From the NCBI RefSeq assembly GCF_025989185.1, contig NZ_JAPDNT010000012.1, forward strand, positions 1 through 64,000: a DNA stretch of 64,000 nt, written 5' to 3'. The stretch comes from Limobrevibacterium gyesilva. Lineage in GTDB: Bacteria; Pseudomonadota; Alphaproteobacteria; Acetobacterales; Acetobacteraceae. Made by a program: the position numbers and the translations under genes. How positions within the stretch are numbered: the stretch's first letter is position 1; each line of letters starts with the position of its first letter. The notes under the pieces were generated by a model, which was given only the letters and a program-made list of their open reading frames with translations, had not been told where the DNA came from and did not search any database. Shown one piece after another: positions 34,258 through 42,030 of the stretch.

Positions 34258-35031
34258 TCAGCTGCGCGGCGTGATGATCCGGGGCAGCCGCGCCGCTGGC
34301 CGTGGCCGGCGCTGTGCCGAGACCGTCTGGAGCCGCGCGGACGCTGACAGGGATGCGGCCGGGGTCCAGACCCGCACGCCGTTGATTTGCACCGCATTCC
34401 ACACCAGCGGCGTTGCGGCGCGGGCAGCCCGGCTGGCGGGTGCCGCCTGCGCCGCCGGCAGGATGCGCAAGCCGCCGTCGCTCCAATCCGCCAGCACCTT
34501 GTTGCGATACGATTCGCCGATGCCCGGAGTCGCCGAATGGTACCAGGCCACCGCCGTCTCCCACGAGCCGGTGCGGTCGTGCAGCTCGCTGAGGAAGCGG
34601 GCGGCATAGCTGGCGTTCAGGCGGGCGTCGAACGCCTCATCCAGCGACGCGAAGGCGCGCGGGTGGAACGCCATGTTGATCTGGAAACAGCCGACATCGA
34701 TCGAGCGCACGCCGCGCATCTGCAGCGCCTGCACGGCGGCGATCGCATCGGCGCGAGTGTCGAAATAGGCGCCCTGCCCGTTGGCGTTGATGGTCCAGGG
34801 CCAGGCCACCACCTGCCCGGACCCGGTATCGACCCGGCCGCTCTCCATCCGCCCGATCGCGGCCAGCAGTCCGGATGGAATGCTCCAGGCGCGTTCAGCC
34901 TCCGCGCCAGCGGCATGGCAGGAGATGTCGAGCCCCGCGCCCGGCCACGGCGCTGCCGCGGCACCCGGCGCCAGGCGCAAGGTCAGCGCCACGGCAATCA
35001 GCACAGGACGCACCATCGACGGGATCGGCAT
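34258..35031 (-). CDS. Exported lytic transglycosylase (SLT-like)
   Basis: A 257-residue periplasmic peptidoglycan-cleaving enzyme. The leader is VRPVLIAVALTLRLAPGAAA. The SLT-type domain has IPSGLLAAIGRMESGRVD, where E in RMESG is the catalytic glutamate, then VGCFQINMAFHP and AARFLSELHDRTGSWETAVA with WYHSATP. The C-terminal 60 residues are Ala/Arg-rich and basic. The start is uncertain: ATG 35031 gives a normal leader, ATG 35016 and 35088 are possible, none with a clear ribosome site. Its place directly upstream of flp suggests it opens the wall for pilus passage, as dedicated transglycosylases do in other secretion systems; inference. Confidence 0.83.
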   Translation of the reverse strand: MPIPSMVRPVLIAVALTLRLAPGAAAAPWPGAGLDISCHAAGAEAERAWSIPSGLLAAIGRMESGRVDTGSGQVVAWPWTINANGQGAYFDTRADAIAAVQALQMRGVRSIDVGCFQINMAFHPRAFASLDEAFDARLNASYAARFLSELHDRTGSWETAVAWYHSATPGIGESYRNKVLADWSDGGLRILPAAQAAPASRAARAATPLVWNAVQINGVRVWTPAASLSASARLQTVSAQRRPRPAARLPRIITPRS

Positions 35032-35175
35032 GATCCGGAAAACCGCTGCTCTCTCTGGTCGGGGTGCGACGAGGCGCGGGGCGCGCATCGCCGGCAGCGG
35101 GCACGCTGGAAGTGGCGGCGGCGCTGCGCCCTGGACGTTACGCGACGGTGTTGTTGGCGGTCAGTTCAGCTTTTG

Positions 35176-35997
35176 TCAGGAATTGTCGACCCGCGCGGCC
35201 AGCAGATCCTTGTCGGTGGCGATCGCATAGCCGGCGCCGCGGATCGAGACGATGACGCTGTGCGCATTGTCGTCGTGGAACAGCTTGCGGCGCAGATTGA
35301 GGATCAGCTGATCGACGCCGCGATCCTCGGCATGGAACGGGCGGCGCAGCGCGAGCCGGCACAGCGTCTCGCGCGAGACAGGCTGTGGCGCGGACTCGAT
35401 CAGGGCTTCCAGGGCGACGAACTCGGCCGCGGTCAGATGGATCTGCTCGTCGTCGCGGCCGGTCACGGTGCGCCGCTTCATGTCGACGCGCGCGCTGCCC
35501 AATGCGATCTGGCTCGGCGGGGCCGGGCCCGCGCCCTGGCCCGGGGCGACCAATGCGGCGTCGGCCGCGGTGGCCGCCGGCCGCGTGGTGCGGCGGTGCA
35601 CCGCACGGATGCGCGCCACCAGCTCGCGCATCGGCACCGGCTTGGTCACGTAGTCGTCGGCGCCGAGTTCGATGCCGACGATCCGCTCGACCTCCTCGCC
35701 GCGGCCGGAGACGACGATGATGCCGCAGTCGCGCCTGGCGGCCAGCCAGGAGATCAGCGACACGCCGTTCATGTCCGGCAGCTCGAGGTCGACCAGGACG
35801 ATGTCGGGGCGGAAGCTTTCCTTCAGCCGGACCGCCTCGGCGCCGGTGCGGGCCCAGCTGGTCTTCATCCCGGCCCGTTCGATGAACCGGCGGATGGTCT
35901 GGGCCACGTCGTGGTCGTCTTCCACGAGCAGCACCGAAGGGTCGGGTTGCAGCCCGAGACCGGCAGGCTGCGGCTGGTTGAACTCTTCAAGCTGCAT
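35176..35997 (-). CDS. OmpR/PhoB-family response regulator
   Basis: A 273-residue two-domain regulator. The receiver has SVLLVEDDHDVAQ (acidic E26, D27, D28), phospho-acceptor D70 in DIVLVDLELPDMNG, and K in DDYVTKPVPM. After a Pro/Ala linker comes the winged-helix output: IHLTAAEFVALEALIESAPQ, VSRETLCRLA, and VDQLILNLRRKL with IRGAGYAI. An N-terminal extension of about 20 residues precedes the receiver. ATG 35997 and 36009 (MVRL) are both possible. It lies 166 bases downstream of the hybrid kinase gene on the same strand, so it may be its partner, although the kinase has its own receiver. Target unknown. Confidence 0.88.
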   Translation of the reverse strand: MQLEEFNQPQPAGLGLQPDPSVLLVEDDHDVAQTIRRFIERAGMKTSWARTGAEAVRLKESFRPDIVLVDLELPDMNGVSLISWLAARRDCGIIVVSGRGEEVERIVGIELGADDYVTKPVPMRELVARIRAVHRRTTRPAATAADAALVAPGQGAGPAPPSQIALGSARVDMKRRTVTGRDDEQIHLTAAEFVALEALIESAPQPVSRETLCRLALRRPFHAEDRGVDQLILNLRRKLFHDDNAHSVIVSIRGAGYAIATDKDLLAARVDNS

Positions 35998-36163
35998 GAG
36001 CCGAACCATATCACCGGAACGTGAGGCTTGTAAAATGGACTATAACGTCATTTTGTCCAGAATTTTTCGGGCCTTGCGGGCCGGTTTTCAGAAATGACTC
36101 GGACTATGATGCGCCGCCGCATCACCCAGCCGGCCGCCTGCCGCCCGATTGCGGGCCGCCCGG

Positions 36164-38995
36164 TCATTTCGCCCTTGCGCGGTCGAGCCGGGTGCGGACC
36201 ATGGCGGCGAGACTGGCGCGGCGGAACGGCTTGAGCAGCAGATTGGTCTGCGGGTCGAGCTGCGACTGGTGGGCGTCGACGTTCTCGACATAGCCGGACA
36301 TGTAAAGCACGGGGATGCCGGGCCGCCGCCGCAGCACCTGCTCGGCCACCACCAGCCCGTCCATGCCGTTGGGCAGCAGCACGTCGGTCAGCAGCAGTTC
36401 GGGTTGCAGCCCCTTGTCGATCAGGGCCAGGGCCTCGCGCCCCTCGGCGGCGACCGTGACGTCGTAGCCGAGGCTGGCCAGGACGGACAGGGCGTAGTCG
36501 CGCACCATGTCGGAATCCTCGACGATCAGGATCCGTTCGCGCCCGCCCGGCAGGGAGGGTTCGGCGCCGCGGCTGCGCCCTGCGCCCGGCGCCGGCAGCC
36601 CGTGCTCGGCGCGCGCCTCGCCGACGCCGGGGAGGTAGAGGCGCACCGTCGTACCGCGCCCGACCTCGCTGGTCATGCGGGCATGGCCGCCGGACTGGCT
36701 CACGAAGCCGTAGACCATGGACAGCCCGAGGCCGGTGCCGCGGCCGGGCGGCTTGGTCGAGAAGAAGGGCTCGAACACCTTGGCCAGCACGTCCCTTGGG
36801 ATGCCGACGCCGGTGTCGGAGACCGAGACAACCACGTAGTTGCCCGGCCGGATCTCGCCGAACTGGTCGATGTCGGGCTTGCGGACGGAAAGGTTGGCGG
36901 TCTCGATCACCAGCCGCCCGCCTTGCGGCATGGCATCGCGGGCGTTGATCGCGAGGTTGAGGATGGCGTTCTCGAGCTGGGTCGGATCGACGCGGGCCTG
37001 CCACAGCGCCGGCGGGCAGCGGATGTCGAGCGCGATCGAGGCGTCGAGGGTGCGCCGCAGCAGGCCGTCGAGGCCGAAGACGAGGCGGGCGACGTCGACA
37101 TCGACGGGCGAGAGCGGCTGGCGGCGGGCGAAGGCCAGGAGCTGGTGGGTGAGCTCGGCGGCACTCTGGGCGGCACGCTTGATCTGGTCGTGCATGTCGC
37201 GCGCGTCGCCGCTCTCGGGCAGTTCGAGGTCGAGCATCTCGATATTGCCGAGGATCACGGTGAGCAGGTTGTTGAAGTCGTGCGCGATGCCGCCGGTGAG
37301 GCGGCCGATCGCGTCCATCTTGGCGGCCTGGCGCAGCTTGTCGTCGGCGGCGACCTGGCGGCTGATGTCCTGCATATAGACGACGAGGCCGGGCGCGCGC
37401 GGATAGGCATGCGCCATCAGCCACGTATCGGTGCGCAGCCATTGCAGTTCGAAGGAGACGGGATGGCGATCGCGCACGGCGCGGCGGCATTCCGCCTCGA
37501 AGGTGGAGCCGCACAGCTCGGGGAACACGTCCCAGATCGGGCGGCCCCGCAGGTCCTCGGCGTATTCGCCGAACAGCCGGTCGGCGTTGCGGTTGGAGCC
37601 GACGAAGCGCCACTCGACGTCCAGGGTGAAGGTGGCGTCGGACATCTCGAGCAGGATGGTCTCGACGGCCTGGCGTGTCTGGCCGGCGCTGTCGCGGAAG
37701 CGCTCGGCCTCGTCGGCGGCCTCGGCGACGACGGCGGCATGGCGGATCCCGGTTTCCGTGATGCTGGCCAGCACGGCGAGGAAGGCGAGGTCGGCCGGCG
37801 TGAAGCTGGTGCCGTGGCGGCGCTGGAACGCGACGGCGCCGATGCGGACGAGATCGGCCCTGGCGATCACGGGCAGCAGCGGGCGCATCACCGCCTGCTC
37901 CGGCGGCCGACGGTCCTCTCGGGGCAGAATGGCCTCGCAGGGAACCAGCTCGCGCGCGCCTTCCAGCAGCCGGCACATCAGCGCGTCGCGGTCGGTCGTC
38001 CCGTACAGCTCCGCCGCCATGGCGGCCAGGCGCTCCAGCCGGCGGGTCTCGCGCTGCTCGCATTTGCGCACGGCCAGGACCGCGAGGGCCACGAAGGCGA
38101 TGACGATCAGGGCGCTGCTGCCCACCAGCAGGGTGCGCGACCACCAGGCCGCGAGCGCATCCTCCGCGGCGACGCTGACCGCGACGATGCCGCCGATCGG
38201 GCCGTCGATCCGTCGCGATTCGATGGTGCCGCCGGCGGCGGCGTCGGGCGCGGCACCGCGGGCGAGCGCTTCCCACTCCCCGGCGCGCTGCGAATCGCCC
38301 GCCGCTTCGCGGCTGTTGGTGACGCGGGCCAGAGGGCGGCCGTTCTCGTCCATCAGGGTGACGGCGCCGCGTGATCCGATGGCGAGGTCGGCAAACTGGC
38401 TCTGCAGCAGCTCCTGGCCGACCACCGCAAGGATGGCGCCGGAGAAACCGGGCTGGCGGATGCCTCTGATAACACAGAGCACCGGCACGCTGGCGCCGTC
38501 GGGGAGTGCCGCGGTGGCCGGCTTCAGAACGAACTGGTCCACCTCCGGCCGTTCGTCGCGCAGGCAGGCTGGTACCAGCGCGCCGCTGCGCAGGGTGGAC
38601 GCGACGGAGCCGGACAGCACCGCCCCGCCCTCGCCCAGCACGTAAAGGCCGACCACGCGCGGCTCCACGCGGCGGCGCTGGGACAGCAGCGTGTCGAGGC
38701 GGGCGAGCTTGGCCGGGCTGGCGTCGGCGCCGGGCAGTGCTTCTTCGACGGCGTGCAGGGTGCCGTCGATGCGGGTCAGCAGGTCGGCGGCGCGTTGCCG
38801 GGCGATGTCCGCCACGTTCCGGGCGGCGAGGTCCGCCTGCTGCATGGTGCGGACGCGGTCGAGCAGGATGGCGCCGAACGAGACGCCGCCGAGCGCGACC
38901 CCGGCCAGGATCGCCACCAGGCAGAGCGGGCAGGACAGCCCGAGCGCGCCGTGGAAGCGCCGTAGGATCGCGGACAGGAAGCCGGGCAGCGCCAC
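36164..38995 (-). CDS. Membrane-bound hybrid sensor histidine kinase with C-terminal receiver
   Basis: A 943-residue protein. Membrane segment about 22-46, then a periplasmic sensor (about 50-285, with two-lobed Cache-like text such as VVGLYVLGEGGAVLSGS and FSGAILAVVGQELL), a second segment (SALIVIAFVALAVLAV, near 300), a GAF-like part (about 320-445), a PAS domain (ATFTLDVEWRFVGSNRNADR, about 455-570), HisKA with GGIAHDFNNLLTVILGN (His572), HATPase with NLAINARDAMPQGG, DTGVGIP and GRGTGLGLSMVYGF, then a receiver with LIVEDSDMVRDYAL and phospho-acceptor D871 in LLTDVLLPN. All key residues are present. It sits between two response regulator genes and near the pilus genes. Signal unknown. Confidence 0.9.
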   Translation of the reverse strand: MALPGFLSAILRRFHGALGLSCPLCLVAILAGVALGGVSFGAILLDRVRTMQQADLAARNVADIARQRAADLLTRIDGTLHAVEEALPGADASPAKLARLDTLLSQRRRVEPRVVGLYVLGEGGAVLSGSVASTLRSGALVPACLRDERPEVDQFVLKPATAALPDGASVPVLCVIRGIRQPGFSGAILAVVGQELLQSQFADLAIGSRGAVTLMDENGRPLARVTNSREAAGDSQRAGEWEALARGAAPDAAAGGTIESRRIDGPIGGIVAVSVAAEDALAAWWSRTLLVGSSALIVIAFVALAVLAVRKCEQRETRRLERLAAMAAELYGTTDRDALMCRLLEGARELVPCEAILPREDRRPPEQAVMRPLLPVIARADLVRIGAVAFQRRHGTSFTPADLAFLAVLASITETGIRHAAVVAEAADEAERFRDSAGQTRQAVETILLEMSDATFTLDVEWRFVGSNRNADRLFGEYAEDLRGRPIWDVFPELCGSTFEAECRRAVRDRHPVSFELQWLRTDTWLMAHAYPRAPGLVVYMQDISRQVAADDKLRQAAKMDAIGRLTGGIAHDFNNLLTVILGNIEMLDLELPESGDARDMHDQIKRAAQSAAELTHQLLAFARRQPLSPVDVDVARLVFGLDGLLRRTLDASIALDIRCPPALWQARVDPTQLENAILNLAINARDAMPQGGRLVIETANLSVRKPDIDQFGEIRPGNYVVVSVSDTGVGIPRDVLAKVFEPFFSTKPPGRGTGLGLSMVYGFVSQSGGHARMTSEVGRGTTVRLYLPGVGEARAEHGLPAPGAGRSRGAEPSLPGGRERILIVEDSDMVRDYALSVLASLGYDVTVAAEGREALALIDKGLQPELLLTDVLLPNGMDGLVVAEQVLRRRPGIPVLYMSGYVENVDAHQSQLDPQTNLLLKPFRRASLAAMVRTRLDRARAK

Positions 38996-39107
38996 CGCGG
39001 TTGCGCCGGCGCTATCGGCGATGGACGATGCGGCCCCGACTGGTCGCGCGGCGCAGAAGACGTGCCATGAGGACCATCCGTGCCATGCCCACCGCCGAGA
39101 CGCACCG

Positions 39108-39848
39108 TCAGGCGCGCGCCGCTCCCCTTTCGAAACGGGCCACCGGGGTCAGCGGAATGACATCCGCAGGCACGTCGGCCAGATCGCGCATGATGTAGCC
39201 ATGGCCCCGCACGGTGTCAATCAAGGAGCCGAGGCCCCAGGCCGCCAGTTTCTTGCGCAGATTGCAGATGAACACGTCGATCACCCGGGTTTCCGGGCCG
39301 TCGAGGCCGCTGTACAGATGGTCGAGGAAGTTCTGCTTGGGAATGACACGGCCTTTCCTGAGCGCCATCAGCTCAAGGATCGAATATTCCTTGCGCGTGA
39401 CGCTGAGCGGCCGGTCGTCCACGCGGACCTCGCGGCTGGCCATATCGATCTCGAGCGGCCCGACCCGCAGCACCGAGCGGGCATAGCCATTGCGCCGCCG
39501 GACCACCGCCTCGACGCGGGCGACGAACTCGTCCTCGTCATAGGGCTTGCTGAGCAGATCGTCGGCGCCCAGCCGCAGCGCATGCGCCCGGGACTTGCCG
39601 GAGGTGTAGTCCGCCAGCATCAGCACCGGGGTGGAGAAGCCCTGGGCCCGGAAGCGGCGCAGCGCGTCGCACCCTTCCCCGTCGGCGAGCGAGCGGTCAA
39701 GGACGATCATGTCGTATTCGTAGGTTTGCAGATACACGAGCGCGTCGCCGCCGGTGCGGACGTGGTCGACTACCGCGCCGGTGGCCCCGAGGATGGTGGA
39801 TGCGGCTTGTGCTTCGGCGGTGTGGCCCTGGACGAGGAGAAGTCGCAT
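39108..39848 (-). CDS. CtrA-like response regulator with degenerate receiver
   Basis: A 246-residue OmpR-family regulator close to CtrA in the output domain: LSVTRKEYSILELMALRKGR, FLDHLYSG, RVIDVFICNLRKKL and TVRGHGYIMRDL. The receiver begins MRLLLVQGHTAEAQ where CtrA has an E-D-D triad; here residues 7-9 are Q-G-H. The phospho-acceptor position D51 (IVLDRSLADG) and the lysine in DDLLSKPYDED remain. Loss of the Mg2+-binding acidic residues predicts poor or no phosphorylation. An AGGGG precedes the start. It lies 112 bases upstream of the kinase gene on the same strand. It is a paralogue rather than the main CtrA; DNA binding at TTAA-N7-TTAA is a reasonable prediction. Confidence 0.85.
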   Translation of the reverse strand: MRLLLVQGHTAEAQAASTILGATGAVVDHVRTGGDALVYLQTYEYDMIVLDRSLADGEGCDALRRFRAQGFSTPVLMLADYTSGKSRAHALRLGADDLLSKPYDEDEFVARVEAVVRRRNGYARSVLRVGPLEIDMASREVRVDDRPLSVTRKEYSILELMALRKGRVIPKQNFLDHLYSGLDGPETRVIDVFICNLRKKLAAWGLGSLIDTVRGHGYIMRDLADVPADVIPLTPVARFERGAARA

Positions 39849-40166
39849 GGCTGCAGTCCCCTGAGACGATCAATTCTTGAGGAGGACTAAGCCATGAACC
39901 GATCACGAAGTGGTGTTTGAAAATGTCAGGAATCAACCTGCCATCGAGAGCGCCCGTGTTGCGTCCGCAAAACAGTGTCATGAAATGTCAGAAAGCGTTT
40001 GAGCGGAGGCGGGACGGACCGGCACCGGCGCATCGGATCGGCCAGCGGACGTGGTCTCCCCTCCGATAGAGACGTCATTTAAACGGATATCATAAACATC
40101 ACATTAACACGCGCCCTGGTTGGGTGAGCCGTCGCAACGCACCAGCCGCCGGACCGCTCATCCTTC
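39849..40166. other. 318-base divergent intergenic region with a repeated AAATGTCAG
   Basis: The gap between the CtrA-like regulator and the glycosyltransferase is less G+C-rich than its surroundings. AAATGTCAG occurs at 39921-39929 and again at 39983-39991, 62 bases apart in the same orientation. An AT-rich patch near 40077-40110 (TTTAAACGGATATCATAAAC) would suit the glycosyltransferase promoter. No gene or RNA was recognised. Confidence 0.4.
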
Positions 40167-41777
40167 ATGCGCACCTGGACCCACCCCCTTCAGGCCCGGC
40201 CCACCGCCGCACCCGCAGCGCCCGCGATCGCCTGGTACGCCGTGCCGGTGGCGCAAACCCGGCCGGCCTTGACGACACATGGGCACGCGCTGCTGGCGCT
40301 GACGCTGTTGGCGTCGATCCTGCGGCTGCACGACATCGCCCTGGACGGGTTCTGGAACAACGAACTTTTCAGCATGTACTGGATCCGCAACCCGATCCAT
40401 TACCTCGTCACCAAGGGGATGCTGATCGAGACCAATCCCCCTTTGCACTATATTCTGCTGAAGCTGTGGACGGCGGTGTTTGGCGCAGACGAGGTGGGCG
40501 CGCGGTCGCTCTCGGCGCTGGCGTCGATCGGTTGCGTGCCGCTGATCTACGCGTTGGGGCGGACGCTGGGCGGGCCGGCCGTGGGACTGGTTGCGGCCGG
40601 ATTGCTGGCGCTCTCGCCGGTGCAGATCTATTTCGCCCACGAGGCGCGGTGCTACGCCCTGCTGCCGGTCTTCGTCATGCTGGCGCTGCTGGGGGTCTGC
40701 CGCTTCCTGGACGAACCGGCGCCGGCCGACAGGGCGGCGCACCGCTGGAGGGGCCTCGTTCTTTACGGGGCGGGCGCGGTGGCCCTGCTCTACACCCACG
40801 CGACCGCTCCCTTCGTGATCGCCGCCCTGGGCGCCACGGTGCTCTTTGCGCTCATCGACATGAAGGCGCCCGCCGCGCAGATTCGCCGGTTCCTGCTGGC
40901 CAATCTGGTGGTGGCGGTGTTGGCCGCTCCGGTTCTCGTGGCCATGGCACTGCAGGCGCGGTCGCCGAATATCGCGTGGATGCCGCCGTTCGGCCTGGAC
41001 ACGCTGCTGATCGTGGCCCGGTATCTGATGGTCGGGCCGATGCAGCGCGCCGACCTGGGCGATAGCGGCTCCAGAATATTGCTGTGGACGGAGATCGTGC
41101 TGGCAGCGGCGACAGCGATCGTGCTGTTCGCGCTTGCGCGCGGCACCATCCGCGACCGCCGCGCCTTCGCCCTGGTGCTGGTCTTCCCGGCGTTGTTCCT
41201 TCTGGCTGCCACCGCCGTCAGCCTGGCGCGGCCGATCCTGATTCCGCGCATCGGGATCTGGCTGTCGGTGCCCGCAAGCCTGGCCGCGGCGTTCATCCTG
41301 ACCGGGCATGCGCGGCGGAAGCTGCGGCTGCTGGCGGGCGGGCTGATGGCCGCGTGCATCGGGATCGGGCTGGTGAACAACAGCCTGGCGCCGGCGGAGC
41401 ACAAGCCGGACTGGCGGGCGCTGCTGCGAGACAACCCCGCCGACGCCGCCGACGGGCCGCTGCTGGTGGCCGGGCGTTATGTGGGGCCGCTCGGGATCGC
41501 CTTCTACAGCGGCGATGCCGTGCACCGGCCCTTGCGCCATTGGGTGCCGGCGCCGGACGAGACACCGACGGCAGCCGACCTCCTGAGCCGCGCGGCCTCG
41601 GGCGCCGAGCCGATCACCACGCAGCAGATCGTCGCGACGATCCGGGCCGGCCGGCATCTGCGGCTGTTCCTGAGCGACACCGACATGGTCCTGAACGAAC
41701 AGGCTTTGTCCGGCCTGCCGGAATTCGCGACGACAGACCGGCAGATCTATCCGGGTCTCGTCGTTCTTTCCTGGTAG
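40167..41777 (+). CDS. GT-C type membrane glycosyltransferase (family 39/ArnT-like)
   Basis: A 536-residue protein with about eleven membrane segments, resembling polyprenyl-phosphate-sugar-dependent glycosyltransferases (PMT_2/ArnT-like). After a cytosolic N-terminus, the first extracytoplasmic loop reads ALDGFWNNELFSMYWIRNP; relatives usually have D-E where this has N-E. Further family text: ETNPPLHYILLKLWTAVFG, ALSPVQIYFAHEARCYALLP and YTHATAPFVIAALG. The C-terminal 150 residues form a soluble periplasmic domain. It would transfer a sugar from a lipid carrier to an envelope acceptor, perhaps lipid A, a glycan or a pilus protein; acceptor unknown. Divergent from the CtrA-like regulator gene. 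Confidence 0.82.
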   Translation: MRTWTHPLQARPTAAPAAPAIAWYAVPVAQTRPALTTHGHALLALTLLASILRLHDIALDGFWNNELFSMYWIRNPIHYLVTKGMLIETNPPLHYILLKLWTAVFGADEVGARSLSALASIGCVPLIYALGRTLGGPAVGLVAAGLLALSPVQIYFAHEARCYALLPVFVMLALLGVCRFLDEPAPADRAAHRWRGLVLYGAGAVALLYTHATAPFVIAALGATVLFALIDMKAPAAQIRRFLLANLVVAVLAAPVLVAMALQARSPNIAWMPPFGLDTLLIVARYLMVGPMQRADLGDSGSRILLWTEIVLAAATAIVLFALARGTIRDRRAFALVLVFPALFLLAATAVSLARPILIPRIGIWLSVPASLAAAFILTGHARRKLRLLAGGLMAACIGIGLVNNSLAPAEHKPDWRALLRDNPADAADGPLLVAGRYVGPLGIAFYSGDAVHRPLRHWVPAPDETPTAADLLSRAASGAEPITTQQIVATIRAGRHLRLFLSDTDMVLNEQALSGLPEFATTDRQIYPGLVVLSW

Positions 41778-42030
41778 CGGCCGAGAGGAACATGTCGTGG
41801 CGCGGCACCCGCACCGTCGCCAGCAACATGCCGTCCCCTTCCCCGTGCCGCCGCGACGATCCCTATCAAGGCATCACATCCGGGTACGGCCATAGCGTAT
41901 GGCGGCGCCGGAGGGCGCAATTGCAGCCATTGCGCATATAGGCCCTTCTCGCATCCGATGCTTTCTGCAACGCTGGACAATCGGCAAGGTCATCCAGCAC
42001 GCGAAGACGTGCGGCGACAGGGAGAACGGC

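Noticed and set aside
40079-40112. TTTAAAC and CATTAAC considered as a CtrA site
   Set aside because: Spacing between the TTAA elements is not seven bases.
41778-42030. Ferric uptake regulator box ahead of the ferric-type ABC operon
   Set aside because: No stretch resembling the AT-rich Fur consensus was found, so iron control was not claimed.
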